41,075 bases of DNA from an uncultured SAR116 cluster alpha proteobacterium (GCA_902520575.1 CABYOG010000005.1:1-41075); one strand, 5' to 3'; shown: positions 7,825 to 16,154, counted from the stretch's first letter. A program made the numbers and translations. The notes: a model not told the origin generated them from the sequence alone.

Positions 7825-9080
7825 TACTGTTTATTCCTGAACTTTTTTGAAGTTTTTGTATACGCGACTGCTGGTGAGTGATGGTTGTTGAGTTCAGACA
7901 TTAAATCTTTAAGTTTACTTTGGACATTCTGCGTCCATTGCGGAATTAAAATATTAGAAGGAATAATTCCATAAGCACTCACGCTCATTGCTAACTGTTC
8001 TACTCTAGAGTCTTTTAATTTAACCGCATCAATGGCTTTATTTATTTCAATCTTATTTAATTCCGCAAACAGATCCTCTATTTTATCTTGTGTGAATAAA
8101 TTTAACTCTTGTTTTATTATTTCGATAGTATCCAAAGTTATCGGGTTTGCGGTTTTGATATAGATGTGCATCCTCCCAATTTTATTAAAAAACTCTGGAT
8201 AAATAAGTAAATCAATTATGTCCCTGAGCCTGTTTTTTAGTGCTGAAGAAAACGCAAACCTGTGATCAAAACTTAAAGAAAGTGCGACGAGCCAAAAATA
8301 ATAAAAATCGCATGGTTTCTTTATTTCAAAGGGTAGGCTGAATGCAAGTTTTGAATTCTCTTCATCAATACTTACGCTTTTGAGGCCTCCGTTCCAATTG
8401 GGGAGTGCGCTCTGAGAATAACTTTTTGACGTCAGGCTGGAAAACCATTTTTCTGCGTATTCTTCTAAATTTTGATGATGAATATTGCCACTTGCACATA
8501 AAAAACTGTTTGAAGCCAAATATTCTTTTTCTTGAAATTTCAATAAATCTTCCAAGTGAATTTTTGAGACTGTCTCCCATGAGCCAGCTATAGGCATGGC
8601 AAGAGTTTGATTTGGAAAAGACGCAGAATTCAGGGCTTGAAATAGTTTGTTATCTGTATCCTTGGATAATGAAATTAACTCTTTCTGAATATCAGATTTT
8701 GCATCTTTAACACTCTGTGAAGTTAGATACTCAGCTGAAAAAATCCTCCAGAGTAATTCAACGCAGTTTTGAATATCTGTAGTTTTTATGTGCTCTATAA
8801 AGAAAGCGGTATTTTCAACAGTAGTAAAGGCTCTAATTTTAAGGTCATTGTTTTTAATTTCTTCATAAACGCGGGATCTTTGATTTTTTGAATATTGTCC
8901 AAAAAGCGAATGCTCGAGTAAGTGCGCTATACCGTTATTTGTTGCTTGTTCACGAACGCTACCAGTTTTAATCCATAAACAAAGAGATGTATGTTTCTTC
9001 CTCACATCGTTATGACTTATGATTTTAAACGAGTTTGAAAGTTCGGAAATTTCTGTTTTAGGGGATGATATTGCTGTCAA
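7824..9080 (-). CDS. M16-family zinc metallopeptidase
   Basis: Protein of 418 residues with the inverted zinc motif HLLEH (His53, Glu56, His57) and the third ligand Glu134, 77 residues after His57, the same spacing as in pitrilysin. The zinc site is therefore complete. The length fits a two-domain M16B half-enzyme that works as a homodimer or with a partner; no partner gene is seen. There is no signal peptide, so it should be cytoplasmic. The only plausible start is TTG at 9080, one base after the upstream permease stop, with a weak ribosome site. Placement between an amino-acid importer and a racemase/aminotransferase fusion suggests hydrolysis of an imported peptide-like compound, but this is inference. 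Confidence 0.85.
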   Translation of the reverse strand: MTAISSPKTEISELSNSFKIISHNDVRKKHTSLCLWIKTGSVREQATNNGIAHLLEHSLFGQYSKNQRSRVYEEIKNNDLKIRAFTTVENTAFFIEHIKTTDIQNCVELLWRIFSAEYLTSQSVKDAKSDIQKELISLSKDTDNKLFQALNSASFPNQTLAMPIAGSWETVSKIHLEDLLKFQEKEYLASNSFLCASGNIHHQNLEEYAEKWFSSLTSKSYSQSALPNWNGGLKSVSIDEENSKLAFSLPFEIKKPCDFYYFWLVALSLSFDHRFAFSSALKNRLRDIIDLLIYPEFFNKIGRMHIYIKTANPITLDTIEIIKQELNLFTQDKIEDLFAELNKIEINKAIDAVKLKDSRVEQLAMSVSAYGIIPSNILIPQWTQNVQSKLKDLMSELNNHHSPAVAYTKTSKKFRNKQ

Positions 9081-9081
9081 T

Positions 9082-9732
9082 TTAAAACTTCAGCCTGGCT
9101 TCCAAATATTTTGATAAAAACATTAAGCATCCAACTATGATAAGATATAGTGCGGTTAATTGTATGATAACTTCTATAACTACAAAATGTACAAAAATCA
9201 GATCATTGGCTACTTTAGTTAACTCATTAACTGAAATCACAGATAACAGAGAGGTTGCTTTAATAACATTGGCTAATTCATTGGTTAATGGAGGCAAGCT
9301 TAATCTGTAAGCTTGAGGCAACAGAACTAATCGAAAACTTTGAATTTGTGTAAAACCTAACGCCTTTGAGGCATCTAATTGCGAGGAGCTAATAGCATCT
9401 ATTGCTCCTCTGAATATCTCAACGGAATAACCTGCACCAATTAGTGACAGGGCTATAACACCAGTCCAGAATTCGTTAAAAACTATACCAAATTCAGGAA
9501 GTAAAAAATAAATTATTGATATATGTACGAGAGGAGGTGCACCTCTTGTGAATTCCACGAAACTAATAATTACATACTTCGTAAGAGTGCCTCCCAGCAT
9601 TCTAGCCGCTGTAAGCAAAATACCTAGAATAACAGACAGAACTACCGTGATTAAACTTATTTGCACAGATAACCAAAAAGCTCTGAGCATATCAGGAAAA
9701 ATTTGTTGCATGAATGCGAGATCAAGTGACAT
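9082..9732 (-). CDS. Polar amino-acid ABC transporter permease (HisM/GlnP family)
   Basis: Inner-membrane permease of 216 residues of the His/Glu/Gln/Arg/opine family. It has an N-terminal hydrophobic segment near 15-40, the VEFTRGAPPLVHI cytoplasmic segment, and the EAA-type loop AIDAISSSQLDASKALGFTQ that contacts the ATPase. Further membrane segments lie near 85-105 and 180-205. It lies 23 bases after a second permease gene, and the two should form a heterodimeric channel with the binding protein at 10458-11276. In the typical PPL(V/I)QI stretch Gln is replaced by His. No cognate amino-acid-type ATPase gene adjoins it. Confidence 0.9.
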   Translation of the reverse strand: MSLDLAFMQQIFPDMLRAFWLSVQISLITVVLSVILGILLTAARMLGGTLTKYVIISFVEFTRGAPPLVHISIIYFLLPEFGIVFNEFWTGVIALSLIGAGYSVEIFRGAIDAISSSQLDASKALGFTQIQSFRLVLLPQAYRLSLPPLTNELANVIKATSLLSVISVNELTKVANDLIFVHFVVIEVIIQLTALYLIIVGCLMFLSKYLEARLKF

Positions 9733-9755
9733 GGATAATCCGGATCAGTGAATAG

Positions 9756-10433
9756 TCAGCGCTGTGAAAAGTTTTTTATTTGAAGCCTTGTTCCAATTCT
9801 TTTCTCCAAGTAAATAGACAATTGTGTCATAAGCACCACAAATGCAACATAAAGGACAGCTTGGGCAAAAAGCATCTCAAGGAACTTAAAGGTGTCCGAG
9901 ATGATTGCATTTGCCGCTTTATGCAGTTCAAACACTGTTATTACCGATAAAACTGAAGACGCTTTTATTAGGTTTGACATTTCGTTCGCCATTGGTGGCA
10001 ACATTCTCAGAAAAGCTTGAGGTAGGATTATCGAAAGAAGAGTGCGCATTTTCCCCAATCCAAGTGAAAAAGCACCCTCGTATTGACCGTTATCTATAGA
10101 CAATATTGCTGCTCTTGCAATTTCAATTTGGTATCCTGCGCTATTAAATGTTAATGCAACAATTCCGATCCAAAATGGGGATAATTTTATTCCCATTAGA
10201 GGAAGTAAAAAGTAGGCAGCGTAGATTTGAACCAATATTGGTGTCCCACGAACAACAAAAACGTAAAGATCAATCATAAAAGTGAAAATTATCGGCGGGT
10301 TATATGCTCTGAAAACCCCCAAAGGCACCCCAAGAATTGTAGCAATTAGAAATCCAATGAGGCTTAATTCGATAGTAATGATTAGCCCCGGCAAAAGCCG
10401 GGGCATTTGTTCCATTATAAAAATGAAATCCAT
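9756..10433 (-). CDS. Polar amino-acid ABC transporter permease (second subunit)
   Basis: Permease of about 225 residues of the same family as its neighbour, with FVVRGTPILVQIY, the EAA-type loop AILSIDNGQYEGAFSLGLGK, and ALTFNSAGYQIEI. I chose ATG at 10433, which gives a normal family N-terminus. A TTG at 10457, directly after the stop of the binding-protein gene, would add eight residues and cannot be excluded; neither has a strong ribosome site. It belongs to the minus-strand operon that begins with the amidase. Together with the other permease it imports an amino acid or similar polar molecule into the cytoplasm. Confidence 0.88.
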   Translation of the reverse strand: MDFIFIMEQMPRLLPGLIITIELSLIGFLIATILGVPLGVFRAYNPPIIFTFMIDLYVFVVRGTPILVQIYAAYFLLPLMGIKLSPFWIGIVALTFNSAGYQIEIARAAILSIDNGQYEGAFSLGLGKMRTLLSIILPQAFLRMLPPMANEMSNLIKASSVLSVITVFELHKAANAIISDTFKFLEMLFAQAVLYVAFVVLMTQLSIYLEKRIGTRLQIKNFSQR

Positions 10434-10457
10434 TTTAAATTCACTTTGGTCTTTCAA

Positions 10458-11276
10458 CTACCACGTAGGGGCCTCGTTTGGCAAAAGATCCACAAAAGAT
10501 TGTCCAAACCATTTTTTCTGCAACGAAGCCAATGTTCCATCGTTCTTCATCTCGACAATAATTTGATTAATAGCGGACCTCAAGGATTCATCTTCTTTTT
10601 TGAACGCCATGGCAGTGTATTCAGCTTTCCACATTTTTGAAGTGAAAGGAATTACTGTCACATCATCGCTTGTTTGAGCGAAGGCCAACAGGCTTACAAG
10701 TGTTGATGCATAGGCATCCAACCGACCAGAACGCATCGCTGCATACGCTACCTCATCTTTATCAAACGTTTTGATGTCACCTTTGTAAGAAATGCTGTGC
10801 TCTTTTGCAGCAAGTTTAAGTTGATTGATTTGTGGTGTGCCGGCTCCAGCGGAAACTACCTTTCCTCCAAGCATTGATGGAGATTTTATTCCCGAATTCT
10901 TCATCACCAATAAGCCAGAACTCGCGTCCATATAGGGATATGAAAAATTTACCCTTTTATAGCGTTCCTCTGTTGCAGTCATACCTCCTAAAATCAAATT
11001 GAAATCTCCATTATAAAGAGACTGTATTACTGTTGACCAATTTGTATCTTTTGGAGTTGGCGTTACCCCACCAAGCCTTTTTCCTATCTCACTTCCAACG
11101 TCAATATCATATCCTACAAGTTTGTTATTTTCGTCCAAAAATTCAAAAGGCTTATAACCAGCTTCAAGCCCGAATATCAATTTGCCACTTGATTTCACAT
11201 TGCTCAGTGCGTCCGCTTTCGCAAAATTCAATGGCAAAAGTAAAGCAACTAGTGCAGTCATGAATAACTTAAACAT
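10458..11276 (-). CDS. Periplasmic amino-acid-binding protein (SBP family 3)
   Basis: Solute-binding protein of 272 residues. A signal peptide is clear: a short basic start, a hydrophobic core (about 5-18), and a likely cut after AKA near residue 21. The mature part has GYKPFEFLDENNKLVGYDID, the family signature, and GGMTATEERYKRVNFSYPY with the basic residues that usually bind the substrate carboxylate. Its ribosome site is strong (gaggag, about 6-9 bases before the ATG), as expected for an abundant binding protein. It delivers substrate to the two downstream permeases. The exact ligand cannot be read; the amidase and ureohydrolase neighbours suggest an amino or guanidino compound. Confidence 0.9.
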   Translation of the reverse strand: MFKLFMTALVALLLPLNFAKADALSNVKSSGKLIFGLEAGYKPFEFLDENNKLVGYDIDVGSEIGKRLGGVTPTPKDTNWSTVIQSLYNGDFNLILGGMTATEERYKRVNFSYPYMDASSGLLVMKNSGIKSPSMLGGKVVSAGAGTPQINQLKLAAKEHSISYKGDIKTFDKDEVAYAAMRSGRLDAYASTLVSLLAFAQTSDDVTVIPFTSKMWKAEYTAMAFKKEDESLRSAINQIIVEMKNDGTLASLQKKWFGQSFVDLLPNEAPTW

Positions 11277-11300
11277 CTATTTTCTCCTCAGTTTTATAAT

Positions 11301-12752
11301 TCAAGTTGCTGCGTCAATTGCAGCTAACTCCTCTAAAATTGGGCGAGGCCTCTTTAAATCCTCTATGCCCAAAAATGCTGTTTCGATAGAATGAGCGACA
11401 TCTAGCAAAAACACATCATTGTGCTGCTTGGCTATGAGTTGGATACCAAAAGGCATTTTGTTTTCATCTGTTCCACAATTGATTACAACAGAGGGACATT
11501 GCGTTAGAGTTATTCCCCAACTAATCGCCTCCCAATCTAAATAACCTTCATAAAATTCCCCATCAATTTCGGATGGGTACTTGAGCTCATGTTTGAATGG
11601 CGGCACCGCCGCGGCTGGGGTGATGAGCAAATCATATGAATCAAAAAATTCATCACTGTGCCTTACTATCTGACTATGGTTTAGAAATGCTTTAGCAATC
11701 TCTCCACATGAGAGTTTTCTTGCTAATTCTAGTTCTTTGATAATGACTTCACCCAATTCGTCCCCAAATTCTTGATGCATTGGCCCAAAATCACCTAAAA
11801 AACCAATACTACGTAAAGTCATAAAACTTTCATAAGCACCAGACAAATCCATACAATCGGCCCTACATGATGCAAAAAAGTCATCAAATTTATTAAGTTT
11901 GTTTTTGAAGATCTTTTTATAAGTATCAGACATCACACAAAAACCAAGGTCATATGAAAATGCCACATTGATTTTTTTTAGGTCTAACTCCTTCACTGGC
12001 GACTGCAGTTCTTTACTCATATTTTTAGAAAAAGGGTCGACGCTGCATGTTTTCGCCATCGCTCCTAAAAGTAATTTGCAATCTGCTGCTGTTTTCGCCA
12101 TAGGCCCCTCTACATCGAATGGTGACCAAATATTGCTGCGCCTATTTGTTCCAACAACTCCATTTGAAGGCCTCATGCCGGCTATGCCACAAAATGATGC
12201 AGGTGTTCTAAGGGAACCTGCAAAATCAGAGCCTGTCGCTAATGGTACCATACCAGACGCCACCGCAGCTGCTCCGCCACCGGTTGATGCGCCTGCACTA
12301 AGGGATTTATCGAAAGGATTTCCCGTGCTGCCCTGAAGAGGATTTGTTGTAGTTGCCCCAAATCCGTGTTCGGGAACATTTGTCTTTCCAAAAATTACAG
12401 CTGAAGCTTTTTTTATTTGAGCAACGACATCGTCATCGCTTTTTGCTACATTATTTTTGAAAAGAGGCGAGCCAAAGGTTGTCTTTAGGCCCTTCACATC
12501 ATTTAAATCCTTTACGCCAACTGGAAGAGGTAAAAATGGTTCTGGATGATCATCTGTACTAAATTCGTCATCAAACTTTTTAAATAATTTTCTGGCTTCT
12601 TCAAAATTAGTCTCGACAACGGCGTTTAAACAAGGATTAACATCATAATATTGTTTAATGCAGCGGTCTATAAGCTCGACACCACTTATTTCCCGCTTCT
12701 TCAAAAGGGCCAACAAATCTGTTGCAGTATAGTCAATTAATGAGTCTAACAT
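11301..12752 (-). CDS. Amidase (amidase-signature family)
   Basis: Cytoplasmic amide hydrolase of 483 residues from ATG 12752. The Ser-cisSer-Lys triad is visible: Lys81 in VGVKDL, cis-Ser156 in SAGASTGGGA, and nucleophile Ser180 in GSDFAGSLRTPA. The glycine-rich loop departs slightly from the usual GGSSGG (it reads GASTGG). The longer frame begins with TTG at 12767, but that codon is part of a perfect 15-base palindrome just upstream of the ATG, so I prefer the ATG. It is the first gene of a six-gene minus-strand operon with transporter, M16 and fusion genes. A 4-guanidinobutyramide-type substrate is a context-based guess; other carboxamides are equally possible. Confidence 0.88.
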   Translation of the reverse strand: MLDSLIDYTATDLLALLKKREISGVELIDRCIKQYYDVNPCLNAVVETNFEEARKLFKKFDDEFSTDDHPEPFLPLPVGVKDLNDVKGLKTTFGSPLFKNNVAKSDDDVVAQIKKASAVIFGKTNVPEHGFGATTTNPLQGSTGNPFDKSLSAGASTGGGAAAVASGMVPLATGSDFAGSLRTPASFCGIAGMRPSNGVVGTNRRSNIWSPFDVEGPMAKTAADCKLLLGAMAKTCSVDPFSKNMSKELQSPVKELDLKKINVAFSYDLGFCVMSDTYKKIFKNKLNKFDDFFASCRADCMDLSGAYESFMTLRSIGFLGDFGPMHQEFGDELGEVIIKELELARKLSCGEIAKAFLNHSQIVRHSDEFFDSYDLLITPAAAVPPFKHELKYPSEIDGEFYEGYLDWEAISWGITLTQCPSVVINCGTDENKMPFGIQLIAKQHNDVFLLDVAHSIETAFLGIEDLKRPRPILEELAAIDAAT

Positions 12753-12767
12753 TTGCGATGATCGCAA
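12753..12767. promoter_or_regulatory. Perfect 15-base palindrome directly before the amidase ATG
   Basis: The sequence TTGCGATGATCGCAA has 7-base perfect arms around a single central base and abuts the start codon of the amidase operon. A symmetrical site here would suit a dimeric repressor such as the GntR/FCD protein of this cluster, or a very short mRNA hairpin that limits initiation. No Shine-Dalgarno sequence is visible between it and the ATG. The regulatory role is inferred. Confidence 0.5.
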
Positions 12768-12929
12768 CCTAACGCGCTTAAATGTCTATTGTTAACAAAT
12801 TTACGTTAGATTTTTTTTCTAATTCAGTCACGTGCTAAATTTGTTTCGCTGTGATGCAAAAAAAACATCGTATGTGCTAGACAAATATTATAACCTTTCA
12901 ACATCTTCTTATCTTCGAAGGATAAAAAA
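12768..12929. promoter_or_regulatory. Divergent promoter region between the amidase operon and the ureohydrolase gene
   Basis: These 162 bases separate two divergent transcription units and must hold both promoters. They contain a perfect 10-base palindrome TTGTTAACAA at 12789-12798, an inverted repeat TTAGA/TCTAA around seven T residues at 12806-12822, and an AT-rich tattat stretch at 12886-12891 that could be a plus-strand -10. No convincing -35 goes with it. The ureohydrolase ribosome site (gaagga) lies near 12915-12920. The shared region suggests co-regulation of amidase/transport and ureohydrolase. Confidence 0.5.
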
Positions 12930-14171
12930 ATGCCAGTGGGAATATTAAAAAGAGCGATTGATTTTAAAACAAAAAGGGAAAAGAGATTTCATCATCCTAA
13001 TCTTGATGAATTACAAGGTTGGAAATCTCTAAAAGATGAAGAAAACATACCAAAAGAAAGGTTGAATGAGGAAAAATCCTGGGCCCTCAAGATGGGACTC
13101 ACTGGCGCTGATAGCCTTGAAGATCGCTCAATACCAACATTTTCACGTGGAGAATTACCACATTTTGCTGGTATTAATACCTTTCTCAAAGCTCCCTATG
13201 CGGAAAATGTGGAAGATGTAAAACATTATGACGCAACTATCTTGGGAGCTCCATTTGATGGTGGAACAACTTATCGACCTGGGACAAGATTTGGACCACA
13301 GGGTATAAGAAAAATCTCAGCGTTGTATACACCTTACAATTACGAAATGGCTGTTGATCTGCGCGAGCAAATGACACTCTGTGATGCCGGAGACATATTC
13401 ACTATTCCGTCTAACATCGAAAAGACATTCGACCAGATATCGCGCGCATGCTCCCATGTTTTTTCTAGCGGCTCATTACCAATAATTCTTGGTGGGGACC
13501 ATTCTATTGGTTTTCCTACAGTAAGGGGAATTGCAGAATGCACATCCAAAAAAATAGGAATAATTCATTTTGATCGTCATGCAGATATTCAGGAAAAAGA
13601 TCTAGATGAGAGAATGCATACAACACCATGGTTTCACGCGACGAACCTCGAAAATGTGAGACCTGAAAATTTAGTGCAGGTTGGCATTGGGGGATGGCAA
13701 GTTCCAAGAGAAGCAGTGGAAATTGCTAGGGAGCGTAAAACTAATATACTCACTCTCAGCGACGTGGAAAAACTAGGAATAAGTAAAACGATTGAGATGG
13801 CTCTCGAGCTTGCTTGGAAAGATACAGATATGGTTTATATGTCTTTTGACATTGATAGTATCGATTGTGGTTTCGTTCCAGGTACAGGATGGCCAGAGCC
13901 TGGCGGATTTTTGCCAAGGGAAGCTTTGCAGTTGGTCGCTGGTGTAGCTGCGGAGGGGATCTGTGGTATGGAATTAGTCGAAGTTTCACCACCGTATGAC
14001 CAATCAGAAATTACCGCACTCATGGCGACCCGCGTTATTGTAGAAGCACTCGGCTCAATGACTATGGCAGGAAGTTTGGGCAAACATGCAAAACACATAG
14101 ACAAACCAATAAGAATTCCATCTGGTGATTTTGATGGACATCGGTGGTCGAATAAAAACTCAACTAACTAG
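12930..14171 (+). CDS. Arginase/agmatinase-family ureohydrolase with N-terminal extension (guanidine hydrolase or guanidinobutyrase candidate)
   Basis: Metal-dependent hydrolase of 413 residues that splits urea from a guanidino group. All six expected ligands of the dinuclear site are visible: His191 in GGDHS, Asp215/His217/Asp219 in HFDRHADI, and Asp307/Asp309 in SFDIDSID. PGTGWPEPGG follows. Two features set it apart from ordinary agmatinases (about 300-320 residues): roughly 100 extra N-terminal residues, and Arg in place of Ala in the D-A-H motif. From memory, both, as well as the DERMHTTPWFHATN stretch, resemble the nickel-dependent guanidine hydrolase of cyanobacteria. That link needs an alignment. 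It is divergent from the amidase operon and followed 10 bases later by a small gene. Confidence 0.9.
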   Translation: MPVGILKRAIDFKTKREKRFHHPNLDELQGWKSLKDEENIPKERLNEEKSWALKMGLTGADSLEDRSIPTFSRGELPHFAGINTFLKAPYAENVEDVKHYDATILGAPFDGGTTYRPGTRFGPQGIRKISALYTPYNYEMAVDLREQMTLCDAGDIFTIPSNIEKTFDQISRACSHVFSSGSLPIILGGDHSIGFPTVRGIAECTSKKIGIIHFDRHADIQEKDLDERMHTTPWFHATNLENVRPENLVQVGIGGWQVPREAVEIARERKTNILTLSDVEKLGISKTIEMALELAWKDTDMVYMSFDIDSIDCGFVPGTGWPEPGGFLPREALQLVAGVAAEGICGMELVEVSPPYDQSEITALMATRVIVEALGSMTMAGSLGKHAKHIDKPIRIPSGDFDGHRWSNKNSTN

Positions 14172-14181
14172 ATGAAAAGAC

Positions 14182-14577
14182 ATGATTTCAAATATACATG
14201 AGCACGACGGTATTTTACATTCTCATATTTCGGAGAATGATGCCAAGCAAGATATTCTCATACTAACATCGGAATTCATTGAGGGATTCACTCAATCAAA
14301 TGACAAATTGGCTTATCTGAAAATATCTGGCTTTCCTCACGAAATTGAATCAACATCAGGTGGGCCATCTCTAAAACTCATTAATGCTAGAGTTGAGACA
14401 AACTGGCAACTTGGAACTGCAAGTCCATCGTTTGGTAGTGCAGAGCTAACTTATCTTCCTTATCCGAAGGAACTAGTAACGAATATAACGAACATGATTT
14501 TCACTTTTGTGTCATTACACGAAAAGCGCGAACTAGACCTTGTTAATTGGATATCTGATAAACATTTTTCATCATAG
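14182..14577 (+). CDS. Small protein of unknown function downstream of the ureohydrolase
   Basis: Protein of 131 residues that I do not recognise. It has no signal peptide, membrane segment or cysteine cluster. The N-terminus is His-rich (EHDGILHSHISEND), and the middle is compact and mixed in character. A 10-base gap to the ureohydrolase stop and the same strand suggest a two-gene operon. A weak purine stretch (aaaaga) precedes the ATG. It could be an accessory or specificity factor for the hydrolase. The His-rich start might bind metal, but that is speculation. Confidence 0.7.
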   Translation: MISNIHEHDGILHSHISENDAKQDILILTSEFIEGFTQSNDKLAYLKISGFPHEIESTSGGPSLKLINARVETNWQLGTASPSFGSAELTYLPYPKELVTNITNMIFTFVSLHEKRELDLVNWISDKHFSS

Positions 14578-14605
14578 ATGATAATGAAATTGTTTTCGTA
14601 ATCAT
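14578..14605. terminator. Hairpin between convergent genes, possible weak bidirectional terminator
   Basis: A 12-base stem (14578-14589 with 14594-14605) closes a 4-base loop, with one A-A mismatch and one G-T wobble. It lies directly after the stop of the small gene and before the convergent photolyase gene end. It has no strong T-run on either side, so termination strength is doubtful. It also marks the change from AT-rich to more GC-rich sequence. Confidence 0.4.
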
Positions 14606-14630
14606 GCTTTGCAATGCCGAATAAATGTTC

Positions 14631-16154
14631 CTAGGAAAGATTACCTAAAAAAACCGCTGCGTCACTTTTAATCAGCTCCAACTTTTCTTCGTTCATTTTA
14701 TCAAGAGTGCGATAAATCATGCCGAGCCGAGGGTTACGGTTCAGCTTTTCGCGATTGCGTAACAAAAAATCCCAATACAGATAATTAAATGGACATGCAT
14801 CGGGACCATTTTTCAATTTCACCTTATAGCGGCAGGATGAGCAATAATCAGACATTCTGTCAATATATGCACCGCCAGCAGCATAAGGCTTGCTAGCAAA
14901 CAGGCCGCCATCTGCAAATAGAACCATACCTGACACATTTGGCAGTTCAACCCATTCGTAGGCATCTGCAAAGACGATTAAATACCATTCATTCACTTCA
15001 TCAGGGTGAAGGCCGGCTAACAGGGCAAAATTGCCCAAAACCATGAGCCTTTGAATATGGTGTGCATAGGCATATTTCTTTGTATCGCTGACACAGATAT
15101 TCAGGCAGCGCATATCGGTTTCTGCTGTCCAGAAGAAAGCGGGCAGGGAGCGTGTCGCTTGAAAATAATTCAGCTGTTTATAGTCGGGCATTTTCAGCCA
15201 ATACAGGCCGCGCACATATTCCCGCCAGCCTATAATTTGCCGGATAAATCCTTCAACAGCATTGAGCGGGGCTTGACCGTTGTGATAGGCTTGTTCAGCC
15301 GCATTAACAGACTCTTTTGCCGATAATAAACCACAGTTCAGATAAAAGCCAATATGTGCATGAAACATAAAAGGCTCATCAGCCAGCATAGCATCCTGAT
15401 AGCTCCCAAATTGCTGCAAGCGCTGTGCAATAAATTCATCAAGAACCTGGCGGGCCTGCGCGGCTGTTACGGCAAAGTCAAAAGGATATAAGTCGCCGAA
15501 ATGATCTGCGAATTCACCTTCAACTAATGTCAGCACATCACGGGTTATCTGATCAGGTATAAATCTCGTTGGCGGAGGAATTTTCAAGCCTTGTTTTGGC
15601 GGTTTGCGGTTATCAGTATCGTAATTCCATTGCCCGCCAATTGGTTGTTCGCCCTCCATAAGCAAACCTGTTTTTCGCCGCATTTCACGGTAGAAATATT
15701 CCATGCGTAATTGTTTTCGCCCCTCTGCCCAGCTTTCAAATTCGTCTGTTGATGCAAAAAAACGGTCATCTTCAAGAAAATGGACAGCACAAGAGAGTAT
15801 TTTTTCCCAATTCATCATTTCCTGCAATACTCTGTGTTCACCGGGCTTTGTAACAATCAACTTGTCAGGTTGATGAGACAGAATCGCTTGTTGAATTGTG
15901 GCTGTAAAATCATACTGCGTATCAGGCTCGGATAATTGCTGGTAATCAACTTGCCAGCCATCAGCACGCAGTTCTTCAGCAAAATGACGCATTGCAGAAA
16001 AAAGTAACGCAATTTTTTTCTTGTGATGTTTTACATAGCCAGTCTCAGAACGCAGCTCAGCCATCAGCACAGTATCAACAGTCTTGTCGGCTGCCTTTAG
16101 GCTACTTAAATCATGACTGAGTTGATCGCCTAGAATGAGAACGAGGTTCTTCAT
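14631..16154 (-). CDS. Iron-sulfur (6-4) photolyase / FeS-BCP cryptochrome-like protein
   Basis: Photolyase-related protein of 507 residues, the same length as Agrobacterium PhrB, a (6-4) photolyase that carries FAD, a lumazine antenna and a [4Fe-4S] cluster. The four cluster cysteines fall at 350, 438, 441 and 454 (Cys-x2-Cys-x12-Cys at the C-terminal end), matching what I recall for PhrB. The N-terminus LVLILGDQLSHD is typical of the DPRP domain. Expected role: light-driven repair of (6-4) pyrimidine photoproducts, or blue-light sensing. It overlaps the upstream CPD photolyase gene by four bases (ATGA), so both are made from one message. Confidence 0.93.
   Translation of the reverse strand: MKNLVLILGDQLSHDLSSLKAADKTVDTVLMAELRSETGYVKHHKKKIALLFSAMRHFAEELRADGWQVDYQQLSEPDTQYDFTATIQQAILSHQPDKLIVTKPGEHRVLQEMMNWEKILSCAVHFLEDDRFFASTDEFESWAEGRKQLRMEYFYREMRRKTGLLMEGEQPIGGQWNYDTDNRKPPKQGLKIPPPTRFIPDQITRDVLTLVEGEFADHFGDLYPFDFAVTAAQARQVLDEFIAQRLQQFGSYQDAMLADEPFMFHAHIGFYLNCGLLSAKESVNAAEQAYHNGQAPLNAVEGFIRQIIGWREYVRGLYWLKMPDYKQLNYFQATRSLPAFFWTAETDMRCLNICVSDTKKYAYAHHIQRLMVLGNFALLAGLHPDEVNEWYLIVFADAYEWVELPNVSGMVLFADGGLFASKPYAAGGAYIDRMSDYCSSCRYKVKLKNGPDACPFNYLYWDFLLRNREKLNRNPRLGMIYRTLDKMNEEKLELIKSDAAVFLGNLS

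Noticed and set aside
12768..12929. Guanidine riboswitch upstream of the ureohydrolase
   Set aside because: No paired hairpins with ACGR loops and no ykkC-type conserved blocks were found.
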